A DNA stretch of 29,442 nucleotides from Firmicutes bacterium UBA2595 (lineage in GTDB: Bacteria > Bacillota > Thermincolia > Thermincolales > UBA2595): the NCBI GenBank assembly GCA_002339745.1, contig DDKP01000027.1, positions 1-29,442 on the forward strand, in the 5' to 3' direction. The number at the start of each line of letters is the position of its first letter. Position 1 is the stretch's first letter. Under the pieces are notes generated by a model. It did not search any database, was not told the origin of the DNA, and saw only the letters and a list, made by a program, of their open reading frames with translations. This document shows positions 7,744 through 15,905 of the stretch, one piece after another. The position numbers and the translations under genes were made by a program.

Positions 7744-8598
7744 TCACATTATACTTTTGTTGACAAGAGGTTTTGTCTTAAACAGGCATTTCCGTCCTAC
7801 CGCTTCCGCCACCGGGATTATTTCATTGATCAGATCCGCGAAATTTCCGGGAGTAAGAGATTGCCCGCCGTCACACAAGGCCTCGTCAGGACAGGGGTGC
7901 ACTTCAATCAGCAGTCCGTCGGCGCCGGCAGCAACAGCGGCCTTGGAGAGGGGGGCTACCATGCCCCATTTTCCGGAAGCGTGGCTTGGGTCAACTATTA
8001 CTGGCAAGTGCGAGAGGTGTTTAATGGCAGGTATTGCGCTTATATCGAGGGTATTCCTGGTATGAGTCTCAAAAGTGCGAATTCCCCGCTCACACATGAT
8101 GACCTGGGAATTACCCTCATTCATTACGTACTCGGCCGCCATCAGCCACTCCTCAATAGTAGCCGACAGACCTCTTTTTAAAAGAACCGGTTTACCGGTC
8201 CTGCCTGCCTCTTTCAAGAGAATGAAATTCTGCATGTTCCTGCTTCCAATTTGAATAACGTCGGCACACCGGGCCACTAATTCAATATCCCTGGTGTCCA
8301 TTACTTCGGTAACCACCGGCAGCCCGGTTATTCTTTTCGCCTCTTCCAGGATATCCAGCCCTTTTTCAGCCAGGCCTTGAAAGGCATACGGTGAAGTCCG
8401 GGGCTTAAAAGCGCCTCCTCTCAACATCTGGACACCCAACTTTTTCAATTGAAGTGCAACCTTTATATAACGGTCCCTATCTTCCACCGCACAGGGCCCG
8501 GCAATTACGGTCAGGTGGTCCCCGCCAATGACAACATCGCCAACCTTGACCAGCGTGTTATCTTTTTTTGTTTTCCTGCTCGCCAACATGTATCCCAT
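7744..8598 (-). CDS. aroF: 3-deoxy-7-phosphoheptulonate synthase, short form
   Basis: Second DAHP synthase, 284 residues, paralogous to the one just downstream. All catalytic motifs are kept: AGPCAVEDRD, LRGGAFKPRTSPYAFQG, KRGLSATIEEW, CERGIRTFE and VDPSHASGKW. The N-terminal ferredoxin-like regulatory domain is absent, with only a ~27-residue basic lead before the barrel. It ends in a short unusual tail (KTKPLVNKSIM). The ATG at 8598 has GGGAGG 8 bases upstream, inside the end of trpA, 5 bases away. Lacking the regulatory domain, it may be insensitive to Phe/Tyr. Being tied to trpA, it is presumably produced along with the trp enzymes. Both points are inference. Confidence 0.94.
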   Translation of the reverse strand: MGYMLASRKTKKDNTLVKVGDVVIGGDHLTVIAGPCAVEDRDRYIKVALQLKKLGVQMLRGGAFKPRTSPYAFQGLAEKGLDILEEAKRITGLPVVTEVMDTRDIELVARCADVIQIGSRNMQNFILLKEAGRTGKPVLLKRGLSATIEEWLMAAEYVMNEGNSQVIMCERGIRTFETHTRNTLDISAIPAIKHLSHLPVIVDPSHASGKWGMVAPLSKAAVAAGADGLLIEVHPCPDEALCDGGQSLTPGNFADLINEIIPVAEAVGRKCLFKTKPLVNKSIM

Positions 8599-8603
8599 CG
8601 ATA

Positions 8604-9440
8604 TTACCTCCCGGAGACCGATACTCTTCCATCATAGGATTCGCTTTTCAGGGGTTCTTTAAGGCTGCGGACCAGTTTGTAGACTGATTCAGTCAAATCG
8701 GGTGATTTACCCTTCTCACCGATATTTTTTACTAAAGCGCTGCCGACTATAACAGCATCACAGTGCTGAGATATAACGGCCACCTGCTGGGCAGTCGATA
8801 CCCCGAAGCCGACAGCCAGCGGCGCCCCAGTATACCTGCGGACCGTTTCCATGAAACCCTGCAGGTCATCCGGAACCTTATCCCTGATCCCTGTAACCCC
8901 TGTAAGGGACACGCAGTACACAAATCCTTCGGCATTACCAGTAATATTTGCTATCCTGTCAGGACCGCTGGTAGGCGCCACCAGGGGAATAAGGTACAGG
9001 CCATTACCGGCCAGGAATGTATGAAACTCCTCTGACTCTTCCACGGGCAGGTCCGGAACGATAAATCCGTCGACTCCCGCGCCTGCCGCATCTCTAGCCA
9101 CCCTTTCCAGTCCGTATCTTATCAGAGGGTTGTAATAGGTCATGAGAATAATCGGCACCTGTGTTGTTTGGCGCAACCGGGAAACCAACTGCAGTATCTT
9201 TTTCAGGTTGGTACCGGATTTCAGCGCCCGCTGGGAAGCCTGCTGGATTATTGGGCCGTCTGCCAGCGGGTCGGAGTAGGGGACTCCCAGTTCGATGACA
9301 TCGGCGCCGGCCTTTTCCAGGGTCAGAACCAGCTCGGCAGTGGTTTCCAGGTCCGGGTCTCCTGCCGTTATGAATGTTATCAGGGCTTTCTCTTTTTTGG
9401 AGATTAACTGGGAAAACTTCTCCGAAATCCTGTTGTTCAA
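8604..9440 (-). CDS. trpA: Tryptophan synthase alpha chain
   Basis: Alpha subunit of tryptophan synthase. It cleaves indole-3-glycerol phosphate to indole and glyceraldehyde-3-phosphate and channels indole to TrpB. The 278-residue TIM barrel shows FITAGDPDLETT near 23-34, the catalytic Glu in VIELGVPYSDP and catalytic Asp in the same YSDPLADGP segment, DGFIVPDLPVEE, and the phosphate-binding GFGVS near 220. The start is TTG at 9440, 9 bases after GGAGG, one base beyond the trpB stop. This spacing implies translational coupling with trpB and equal subunit output. Confidence 0.96.
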   Translation of the reverse strand: MNNRISEKFSQLISKKEKALITFITAGDPDLETTAELVLTLEKAGADVIELGVPYSDPLADGPIIQQASQRALKSGTNLKKILQLVSRLRQTTQVPIILMTYYNPLIRYGLERVARDAAGAGVDGFIVPDLPVEESEEFHTFLAGNGLYLIPLVAPTSGPDRIANITGNAEGFVYCVSLTGVTGIRDKVPDDLQGFMETVRRYTGAPLAVGFGVSTAQQVAVISQHCDAVIVGSALVKNIGEKGKSPDLTESVYKLVRSLKEPLKSESYDGRVSVSGR

Positions 9441-9441
9441 T

Positions 9442-10632
9442 CTATTTCACCTCCAGCAGCCCGGCAACACTCTGGACATCCTTGTCGCCTCTTCCCGACA
9501 GGTTTATTACCACGGTCTTATCCGGGCCAAGTTGGGGGATTAATTTCAGTCCATAGGCAATAGCATGTGAACTTTCCAGGGCCGGGATAATTCCTTCAGT
9601 GCGGCAGAGAACCTGGAAAGCGTCCAGGGCTTCGCTGTCAGTAACACTGGCGTACTCTACCCTGCCCGATTCCTTAAGGTAGCTGTGTTCCGGCCCCACT
9701 CCGGGATAATCCAGTCCGGCTGAAACAGAATGGGCTTCCAGGATCTGCCCGTCATCATCCTGCAGCACATAACTGTATGCTCCATGCAACACGCCCTTTG
9801 TGCCCCTGGTCAGGGTGGCGGCATGGTACGGGGTATCCAGCCCGTGCCCGGCCGCTTCCACGCCTATTAATTTAACGTCTTCGTTCTGCAGGAACGGGTA
9901 GAAAATGCCGATAGCATTACTACCTCCTCCAACACAGGCAATTATGTAATCGGGAAGTCTTCCTTCCTTTTCCAGGATCTGTTTCTTTGTTTCTTCACCG
10001 ATAATTTTCTGAAAGTCCCGCACTATCATCGGGTAAGGGTGAGGTCCCCCGACAGAACCCAGTACATAAAAAGTAGTCCTGACGTTTGTGACCCAGTCAC
10101 GGATTGCCTCATTCATAGCATCCTTCAGGGTCCGGCTGCCTGATGAAACAGGCTCCACCCTTGCTCCCAAAAGCTTCATGCGAAATACATTGAGTTCCTG
10201 TCTCTTGATATCCTCTTCTCCCATGAACACGATACATTCCAGGCCAAACAAGGCGGCAGCAGTGGCTGTCGCCACTCCGTGCTGGCCGGCGCCCGTTTCG
10301 GCTATAACCCGTTTTTTGCCCATTCTTTTGGCCAGCAGGACCTGACCAATAGTGTTATTAATTTTGTGAGCCCCGGTATGGTTGAGATCCTCCCTCTTCA
10401 GGTATATCTTCGCCCCCCGGCAGTATTCGGTCAGCCCCCCGGCATAATATAGAAGCGATGGCCGGCCCACATATTCCTTCAGGTACCTGTTCAGCTCGTC
10501 AAAAAAGGACCTGTCGTTTTTGGCTTCCTCGTATGCCTCTTCCAGTTCGGTCAAAGCAGGCATCAGGGTTTCCGGCACAAATTTGCCGCCAAAAACGCCG
10601 AAATGTCCTCTTTTATCCGGTAGTTCGTACAT
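9442..10632 (-). CDS. trpB: Tryptophan synthase beta chain
   Basis: PLP-dependent beta subunit, 396 residues, of the standard TrpB1 type. It condenses indole with serine to make tryptophan. The PLP lysine lies in HTGAHKINN near residue 85. ETGAGQHG, the phosphate-binding GGGSNAIG and the C-terminal LSGRGDKD are all present. FGGKFVPETLMPAL at the N-terminus is typical. The ATG at 10632 has a GGGGGAAGG ribosome site and overlaps the end of trpF by 20 bases. TrpA follows after one base. Confidence 0.97.
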   Translation of the reverse strand: MYELPDKRGHFGVFGGKFVPETLMPALTELEEAYEEAKNDRSFFDELNRYLKEYVGRPSLLYYAGGLTEYCRGAKIYLKREDLNHTGAHKINNTIGQVLLAKRMGKKRVIAETGAGQHGVATATAAALFGLECIVFMGEEDIKRQELNVFRMKLLGARVEPVSSGSRTLKDAMNEAIRDWVTNVRTTFYVLGSVGGPHPYPMIVRDFQKIIGEETKKQILEKEGRLPDYIIACVGGGSNAIGIFYPFLQNEDVKLIGVEAAGHGLDTPYHAATLTRGTKGVLHGAYSYVLQDDDGQILEAHSVSAGLDYPGVGPEHSYLKESGRVEYASVTDSEALDAFQVLCRTEGIIPALESSHAIAYGLKLIPQLGPDKTVVINLSGRGDKDVQSVAGLLEVK

Positions 10633-11242
10633 CTTCCTTCCCCCTTGCCTGGATGATAAAGGCTTCTATTTTTGCCGGGTCTTTTACTCCTCCTGTTTCC
10701 ACACCGCTGCTTACATCAACACCGTAAGGCTCCGCTACCCTCAGTGCCATTCTAACATTTTCCGGGGTCAATCCGCCGGCCAGGATTATTCTCCCCATTT
10801 CTGAGGCCTTTCTGGCCAGAGACCAGTCAAATGTCTTACCGGTGCCGCCTGGAGTACCCGGGACATACGTATCCAGCAAAAACAAATCCACACAGTCCGT
10901 ATACGGCTTCAACCGGTGCAGGGAGCCGATATCCTTCACCCTGAACCCCTTAATTACCGGGCAAGATATTTTTCTGCAATCTTCCGGAGTTTCCCGGCCG
11001 TGCAGCTGGACAAAATCAAGTCCGCAAAAAGAAACTATTTCATTTATGTTTTGCGGGTTTTCGTCAACAAACACACCGACTTTTCGCACGGTCGGGGGCA
11101 GTTCCCGGATTATCGCCAAGGCCTGTTCAGGCTTAATTCTCCTGGGGCTTTCCGCAAACACGAATCCCAGCAGGTCAGCTCCCAACTGGGCCGCTTTGAC
11201 CGCGTGTTCAACTGCTTTTAGACCACAGATTTTTATAATCAT
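10613..11242 (-). CDS. trpF: Phosphoribosylanthranilate isomerase
   Basis: Third step of tryptophan synthesis: N-(5-phosphoribosyl)anthranilate to the carboxyphenylamino deoxyribulose phosphate. The 209 residues form a TIM barrel. KICGL at residues 4-8 holds the catalytic Cys. Others are FVQLHGRE, the aspartate region LLDTYVPGTPGGTGKTFDW, LAGGLTPENV and GVDVSSGVE. Its ATG overlaps the trpC stop in an ATGA arrangement, so translation is probably coupled to trpC. It is a separate gene, not fused to trpC. Confidence 0.96.
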   Translation of the reverse strand: MIIKICGLKAVEHAVKAAQLGADLLGFVFAESPRRIKPEQALAIIRELPPTVRKVGVFVDENPQNINEIVSFCGLDFVQLHGRETPEDCRKISCPVIKGFRVKDIGSLHRLKPYTDCVDLFLLDTYVPGTPGGTGKTFDWSLARKASEMGRIILAGGLTPENVRMALRVAEPYGVDVSSGVETGGVKDPAKIEAFIIQARGKEDVRTTG

Positions 11243-12054
11243 ATCGCCGACTCCTGCCGCAGATCCGGTACGGTATCATGTTTTCCTAATAATTCCAGCG
11301 CCTTTTTCCTGATATCCTTCTCCCTCATCAAGGCTTCACCAACCAGCATGGCATGAATGGCATTGTCCCGCAGCCTGATTACATCTTCCCTTCTGTTTAT
11401 CCCACTTTCACTGACCACGGTGACGGCAGGGTCGGTTATCATTTCCCTGAGCCTGAATGTTGTTGACAGGTCTGTCCGAAACGTTTTCAGGTCCCGGTTA
11501 TTAATCCCGATAATTTGGACCCCTATGGATAAAGCCCTGGTCAATTCTTCCGGCGTATGTACCTCCACCAGAGATTCCATTCCCAGTTCTTCGGCCGTAT
11601 TATGAAACTCTTCAGCTTCGCGGTCCGACAGGATTGCCATTATTAACAACACAGCATCGGCGCCCAGGAGTTTTGCCTCATAAACCTGGTATGCATCGAT
11701 TACAAAGTCTTTCCGCAACAGGGGTATACCTGTTACATCTCTCACTGTCTTTAGGTATGCGGGACTTCCCTGAAAAAACCGTTCGTCTGTGAGGACAGAT
11801 ATTGCTGCAGAACCGGCTGAAGTATATATCAGGGCAATCTCCTGAGGGTCAAAGGTCTCCCGGATCAACCCCTTGGAAGGGGACGCCTTTTTAATCTCGG
11901 CAATCAGCGATACTTCTCCAGGCTTTCGCAGCGCCGCTGAAAAGGACCTTTTCTTTACGCGGTCACACTTTTCCTTAAGACTTTCCGTGGGCATAAGCCT
12001 TTTTCTCTCTTGTATTTCTTTTTTCTTATGTGCCACAATGGTGTCCAGAATCAC
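11239..12054 (-). CDS. trpC: Indole-3-glycerol phosphate synthase
   Basis: Fourth tryptophan step, closing the indole ring by decarboxylation. It has 271 residues. Catalytic lysine regions are visible as AEIKKASPSKG and LLRKDFVID. GADAVLLI, the IIGINNRDLKTF segment and VVSESGI follow in the order expected for the barrel. The GTG start at 12054 is preceded by GGAGG with a 7-base gap. It lies 54 bases downstream of trpD, the second widest gap within the trp block, and its stop overlaps the trpF start. Confidence 0.96.
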   Translation of the reverse strand: MILDTIVAHKKKEIQERKRLMPTESLKEKCDRVKKRSFSAALRKPGEVSLIAEIKKASPSKGLIRETFDPQEIALIYTSAGSAAISVLTDERFFQGSPAYLKTVRDVTGIPLLRKDFVIDAYQVYEAKLLGADAVLLIMAILSDREAEEFHNTAEELGMESLVEVHTPEELTRALSIGVQIIGINNRDLKTFRTDLSTTFRLREMITDPAVTVVSESGINRREDVIRLRDNAIHAMLVGEALMREKDIRKKALELLGKHDTVPDLRQESAI

Positions 12055-12108
12055 TGCCCGGCCTCCGTTAAAATTTAGCTTTTCTACGCTAGGTTTAAGC
12101 AGTTCCAG

Positions 12109-13146
12109 TTAACCCACTTTAGCTTCCTCTTCAATGAACTGCTGGGTTAATTCAACCAGTTCCTCCAGTTTCCTCACGGCCGCCCCGGAATCAATAACCA
12201 CGCCAGCTTTTTCTATGCCTTCTTCAATACTGGTGGCAAAACCGGAAGCCACCAGGGCCACCGCCGCGTTAAGCAGGACAATGTCTCTGCGGGGTCCTTT
12301 TTCTCCCTCCAAAATACTTCTGGTGATGGCAGCGTTTTCTTCCGCGGACCCCCCTTTGAGCATTTCAATTGGGGTATATTCGATCCCGTATTCCCTGGGA
12401 TCAATGTAGTAATTAACAACACTGCCCTCTTTTACTTCACTAACTTTTGTGGGCCCCGATATGGAGACTTCATCAAGACCGCCTTCTCCATGCACCACGA
12501 ACGCTGAACGGGCGCCCAGGTTAGCCAATACGCCGGCCATAATTTCTGTCAGGTTGGGGTCATATACGCCAAGAATCTGGCACTGGGCACCGGCGGGATT
12601 CGTCAGGGGACCCAGTATATTAAACACTGTCCGGATGCCGATTTCTCTCCGCGGCCCGATGGCGTACTTCATGGATGCATGCAGGGCCGGAGCGAACAGG
12701 AAACCAATTCCTACCCTATCTATACATTCTCCTGCCTGTTCGGGGGTGAGATTAATATTAACGCCCAACGCCTCCAGCACATCGGCGCTGCCGCTGCGGC
12801 TGGATACCGAACGATTGCCGTGTTTGGCCACCGGAACACCTGCGGCGGCCACCACAAAGGCTACGGTAGTCGAAATATTGAACGTGTGTGAGCCGTCTCC
12901 GCCGGTACCGCAGGTATCCAGCAGCAGCGGTTGGGTTGTCTCCACAGGGGTGGCCTTCTGCCTCATAACCTTCGCAAAACCGGTAATTTCTTCTACCGTT
13001 TCCCCCTTTATTCTCAGAGCAGTGATAAATGACGCAATCTGGGCATCTGTGGCTTTACCGCTCATAATTTCATCCATCAGAGAAATAGCCTCTTGCTGGG
13101 TAAGGTGCTGCCCGTTTACTACTTTGTTAATCGCTTCTTTAATCAT
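12109..13146 (-). CDS. trpD: Anthranilate phosphoribosyltransferase
   Basis: Second tryptophan step, transferring phosphoribose from PRPP to anthranilate. It has 345 residues from the ATG at 13146. The PRPP/Mg motifs CGTGGDGSHTFNIST (near 75-90) and KHGNRSVSSRSGSADVLEALG (near 104-124) are complete, and GPLTNPA and VHGEGGLDE follow. The ATG at 13146 is chosen because AGGAGG is 9 bases upstream. A GTG at 13179 in the same frame lies before the ribosome site and would encode it. It is 88 bases from trpG. That gap carries a heptamer repeat and a small CACTAG/CTAGTG hairpin. Confidence 0.95.
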   Translation of the reverse strand: MIKEAINKVVNGQHLTQQEAISLMDEIMSGKATDAQIASFITALRIKGETVEEITGFAKVMRQKATPVETTQPLLLDTCGTGGDGSHTFNISTTVAFVVAAAGVPVAKHGNRSVSSRSGSADVLEALGVNINLTPEQAGECIDRVGIGFLFAPALHASMKYAIGPRREIGIRTVFNILGPLTNPAGAQCQILGVYDPNLTEIMAGVLANLGARSAFVVHGEGGLDEVSISGPTKVSEVKEGSVVNYYIDPREYGIEYTPIEMLKGGSAEENAAITRSILEGEKGPRRDIVLLNAAVALVASGFATSIEEGIEKAGVVIDSGAAVRKLEELVELTQQFIEEEAKVG

Positions 13147-13177
13147 CTCAACTCTCCTCCTCTCAACTAAATTGGAC

Positions 13178-13205
13178 ACTAGTGGCTAGTGACCAGTGAC
13201 TGGCT
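13178..13205. repeat. Heptamer tandem repeat in the trpG-trpD gap
   Basis: Four degenerate 7-base units follow each other: ACTAGTG, GCTAGTG, ACCAGTG, ACTGGCT. On the minus strand CACTAG and CTAGTG can form a small hairpin. Period and core (AGTG) match the array at 17761-17817. Confidence 0.6.
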
Positions 13206-13234
13206 CCCACATAACCGCCTGCTACTTACCAATA

Positions 13235-13798
13235 TTACAGTTCCAGAAAATTCTCCAGCAACTTCTTGCCGTGTTCAGTCAGGATTGATTCCGGGTGGAA
13301 CTGGACTCCTTCAACAATATACTCCCTATGGCGGATGCCCATTATCTCACCCTTATCGGTCCATGCAGTAATCTCCAGGCAGTCCGGCAGGGAATCCTTC
13401 TCCACTATCAGGGAGTGGTACCTGGTGGCAGTGAATGGGGAAGAAATATCTCTAAATATGGTCTTCCCGTCGTGATGGATAAGGGAAGTCTTGCCGTGCA
13501 TGAGGTTTTCAGCCCTAACCACTTTACCGCCATATGCCTGGCCGATGGCCTGATGACCCAGGCATACTCCCAGGATAGGGATTTTACCACCCAGCTTTTC
13601 AATTAGCTCCAGGGAAATACCCGCCTCATTGGGACTGCAAGGCCCGGGAGATATGACGATGTGTTCCGGAGCCATCTCCTCGATCTCTTCAACGGAGATT
13701 TTGTCGTTCCTGTAAACCTTGATTTCCTCTCCCATCTCCCCCAGGTATTGGACCAGATTGAAGGTAAACGAGTCATAATTGTCAATCATTAAAATCAT
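13235..13798 (-). CDS. trpG: Anthranilate synthase component II (glutamine amidotransferase)
   Basis: Releases ammonia from glutamine for TrpE. The 187-residue class I amidotransferase domain has the catalytic triad: Cys79 in LGVCLGHQAIG, and His168 and Glu170 in VQFHPES. The oxyanion PGPCSP segment is at 51-56. The ATG at 13798 overlaps the trpE stop by one base (TAATG), typical coupling for the two subunits. In some Firmicutes such a subunit is shared with para-aminobenzoate synthesis; nothing here decides that. Confidence 0.96.
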   Translation of the reverse strand: MILMIDNYDSFTFNLVQYLGEMGEEIKVYRNDKISVEEIEEMAPEHIVISPGPCSPNEAGISLELIEKLGGKIPILGVCLGHQAIGQAYGGKVVRAENLMHGKTSLIHHDGKTIFRDISSPFTATRYHSLIVEKDSLPDCLEITAWTDKGEIMGIRHREYIVEGVQFHPESILTEHGKKLLENFLEL

Positions 13799-15261
13799 TA
13801 TCCGACCTCCTTAAGCATAAGGGTCTCCATCAACGCCTTGGCCTTATTGATAGTCTCGTCGTACTCTCTCTCCGGCTGGGAATCGGCTACAATTCCGGCC
13901 CCGGCCTGCACATAAGTCATCCCCTGGTGAACAAGGATGGTGCGAATCGTAATACAAGTATCCATGTTTCCGGTGAAAGCGAAATAGCCTATGGCGCCGG
14001 CGTAAACTCCTCTCCTGGTGGGTTCAAGTTCTTCAATGATTTCCATGGCCCTCACTTTTGGCGCCCCCGAAACCGTTCCGGCCGGAAAACATGCCTTCAA
14101 GGCGTCAAAACTACTTACACCTGGCTGCAGCTGGCCGCTTACCGTAGAAACAATGTGCATGACATGGGAGTAGCGCTCGATTTCCATAAAACCGCTTATT
14201 TCTATACTACCATAATTACAAACCCTTCCTAAATCATTTCTGCCGAGGTCGACAAGCATGACATGCTCAGCCTTTTCTTTTTCATCTGCCAGCAGTTCCT
14301 TTTCCAGCGCCAGATCTTCCGCCGGTGTCCTGCTCCGCGGCCTGGTTCCGGCTATCGGACGGGTTTGAATCACGCCGTCTTCCACCCTTATCAGCATTTC
14401 CGGGGAAGAACCGATTATGACAGTTCCCCCGAAATTAAGGTAATATAGATAGGGAGCAGGGTTAACAGTCCGCAGGGTCCTGTAAATGTCGAACGGGTCG
14501 CCCTGCAGGGGCATCTTTAGGCGCTGGGACAGCACTACCTGGAAAATGTCGCCGGCTTTTATGTACTCCTTTGCCATTTCAACTTTTTTGATAAATTCTT
14601 CTTTGGTCATATTGGAAACAAACCCATTAGGAGCAGCCGTCGGGGCAGCCGCGCTGACGGGAACCTGCGGTTGGCCGATCAGCTTTTTAACCGAGTTTAT
14701 GTGGCTTAAGGCATGGTAATAAGCCCCGGTTGGGTCACTTCCAGGCTCAGTGTTGACAACTATTTTAACCTTGTGCTTAACATGGTCAAATATCAAGACC
14801 AGTCTGGTAAGAATAAAGTGGCAGTCCGGCAGATCCAGGTCAATCGTCGTCGTGCTGGGCAGTTTTTCGACATACCTGACAAGGTCATATCCGAAGTACC
14901 CAACAGCGCCGCCGTAAAACCTGGGAAGGCCGTCAATTTTCGGCGCCTGGTACCGGTCCATAATATCCTTCAGGAGATCCAGCGGCTCACCGGTTATCTG
15001 TACCTGGCCTTCCCCGTCTTCAATGATACCTGTCCCGCCAGTGAAATAGTACCTTAAAAAAGGTTCTAAACCGATGAAGGAATACCTGGCCAGGTTTTCT
15101 CCACCTTCCACGCTTTCCAGCAGGTAGGTGTTCTCTTGGTGGCATACTTTTTTAAATATTGAAATAGGAGTATCCATATCCGCCAGCAGTTCCGTGTAAA
15201 CCGGAATCAGGTTGTAGTTTTTGCTCAATAACAGGTAATCATCAAGACTCGGGTAAAACAT
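13798..15261 (-). CDS. trpE: Anthranilate synthase component I
   Basis: Converts chorismate to anthranilate with ammonia from TrpG. It has 487 residues. The N-terminal domain carries LLES at 47-50, the motif involved in tryptophan feedback inhibition. The chorismate-binding domain has IFQVVLSQRL, TRPIAGTRPR, LVDLGRNDLGRV, KACFPAGTVSGAPKVRAMEII and GAIGYF. The start is the ATG at 15261 with AGGGG 6 bases upstream. A longer frame from 15309 would begin inside the terminator hairpin and was not used. It is the first trp gene after the leader at 15262-15477, so control by that leader would govern all trp genes. Confidence 0.96.
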   Translation of the reverse strand: MFYPSLDDYLLLSKNYNLIPVYTELLADMDTPISIFKKVCHQENTYLLESVEGGENLARYSFIGLEPFLRYYFTGGTGIIEDGEGQVQITGEPLDLLKDIMDRYQAPKIDGLPRFYGGAVGYFGYDLVRYVEKLPSTTTIDLDLPDCHFILTRLVLIFDHVKHKVKIVVNTEPGSDPTGAYYHALSHINSVKKLIGQPQVPVSAAAPTAAPNGFVSNMTKEEFIKKVEMAKEYIKAGDIFQVVLSQRLKMPLQGDPFDIYRTLRTVNPAPYLYYLNFGGTVIIGSSPEMLIRVEDGVIQTRPIAGTRPRSRTPAEDLALEKELLADEKEKAEHVMLVDLGRNDLGRVCNYGSIEISGFMEIERYSHVMHIVSTVSGQLQPGVSSFDALKACFPAGTVSGAPKVRAMEIIEELEPTRRGVYAGAIGYFAFTGNMDTCITIRTILVHQGMTYVQAGAGIVADSQPEREYDETINKAKALMETLMLKEVG

Positions 15262-15296
15262 CAAATCCCCTGCCTTCCAAACTTTATGTTTTAAAC

Positions 15297-15325
15297 AAAA
15301 AACCAGCACTCAAACGAGTACTGGT
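15297..15325 (-). terminator. Intrinsic terminator (attenuator) in the trp leader
   Basis: ACCAGTACTC (15325-15316) pairs with GAGTGCTGGT (15311-15302) over 10 bp with one wobble. The loop is GTTT and T-rich sequence follows (15302-15297). The 5' arm can instead pair upstream: GACCAG (15326-15321) with CTGGTT (15341-15336), a 6-bp alternative that excludes the terminator. It stands 36 bases before the trpE start codon, between promoter and gene, so it is an attenuator rather than an end-of-gene terminator. Confidence 0.85.
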
Positions 15326-15350
15326 CGTTTCCCGTAACCAGCAAACCCAT

Positions 15351-15393
15351 CTCAGCTGTGCTCATCTCTTCTCAACTTGTGCTTTCTCAGCTC
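15351..15393 (-). promoter_or_regulatory. NAG-triplet array in the trp leader RNA (TRAP- or HutP-like binding site)
   Basis: Reading the minus strand, nine triplets occur in order: GAG, GAG, AAG, AAG, GAG, GAG, GAG, CAG, GAG. They begin at 15393, 15388, 15384, 15378, 15373, 15368, 15363, 15358 and 15353. The last six are exactly 5 nt apart. Three more (GAG, TAG, GAG) begin at 15439, 15434 and 15425. TRAP of Bacillus binds eleven G/UAG triplets with 2-3 nt spacers, and HutP binds NAG triplets with about 4-nt spacers. The spacing here fits TRAP better. The array ends 10 bases before the antiterminator arm at 15341. No mtrB gene is in the window. Confidence 0.6.
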
Positions 15394-15447
15394 AATTTCA
15401 GGTATATAACTTTCAGTCCAAACTCATCAATCTAAACTCTTGTATAC

Positions 15448-15477
15448 AATATATCACATACCAAACAGCAGTGTCAA
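15448..15477 (-). promoter_or_regulatory. Sigma-A type promoter of the trp operon
   Basis: The minus strand has consensus TTGACA (15472-15477), an 18-base spacer and TATATT (15448-15453). Transcription would start near 15441 and give a leader of about 180 nt before trpE. The promoter lies 18 bases past the aroH stop. Confidence 0.8.
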
Positions 15478-15495
15478 CAGGTTATATGTATGTCT

Positions 15496-15870
15496 TTACT
15501 TAGCGGCCAGATCGGGCCTGAGAACAGCCGCTTCCCCCAGGTACTGGTGCTTTATCTGGTCCTGGCTCTTCGTGGTGTTAACATGTAATAAAACCCTGAT
15601 GAGCCTCGTCATACTTCCCGGAACATCTATTTCCCTGGCACAAAGTAGTGGTACCAGGTTCCAGCCCAATTCCCTGGCAGCGCTAGCCGGGAAATCCGCA
15701 TTCAGGTCGGGGGTGGTGGTAAAAAAGATACTGGCTATATCTTCAGTCTCTATCTCGTTTACCGATATGATCGTCTGTAAAAGTTCGACGGTAGCCCGGC
15801 AGATATCTTCCGGTGTATTGTCTTTTACCCTGATAGCTCCCCTGATACCGCGAACGGCTCTCTCCCACAT
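15496..15870 (-). CDS. aroH: Chorismate mutase, AroH class
   Basis: Monofunctional chorismate mutase converting chorismate to prephenate, the branch toward Phe and Tyr. Its 124 residues match the Bacillus AroH trimeric fold in length. Recognisable are VRGIRGAI near the N-terminus, with an active-site Arg, TVELLQTII, FFTTTPDLNADFPA, and CAREIDVPGSMTRLIRVLLHVNT with the Glu/Arg pair. The ATG at 15870 follows GGAAGG by 8 bases. It is 35 bases downstream of the HutP-family gene, probably the same transcript, and immediately upstream of the trp promoter and leader. Confidence 0.94.
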   Translation of the reverse strand: MWERAVRGIRGAIRVKDNTPEDICRATVELLQTIISVNEIETEDIASIFFTTTPDLNADFPASAARELGWNLVPLLCAREIDVPGSMTRLIRVLLHVNTTKSQDQIKHQYLGEAAVLRPDLAAK

Positions 15871-15905
15871 AACACCATCCTTCCTTTTCTCGATTCTTGT
15901 TGTTA

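Noticed and set aside
12449..13189. Open frame of 246 codons on the plus strand
   Set aside because: Antisense to trpD, which has full family motifs and a good ribosome site; no independent coding signal.
15291..15350. A second possible leader peptide in the trp leader, 19 codons with Tyr, Phe and Trp codons ending after the terminator T-run
   Set aside because: No ribosome site precedes its ATG at 15350. The Phe codons come from the terminator's T-run and the Trp codon lies in its 3' arm. NAG-triplet control explains the region better.
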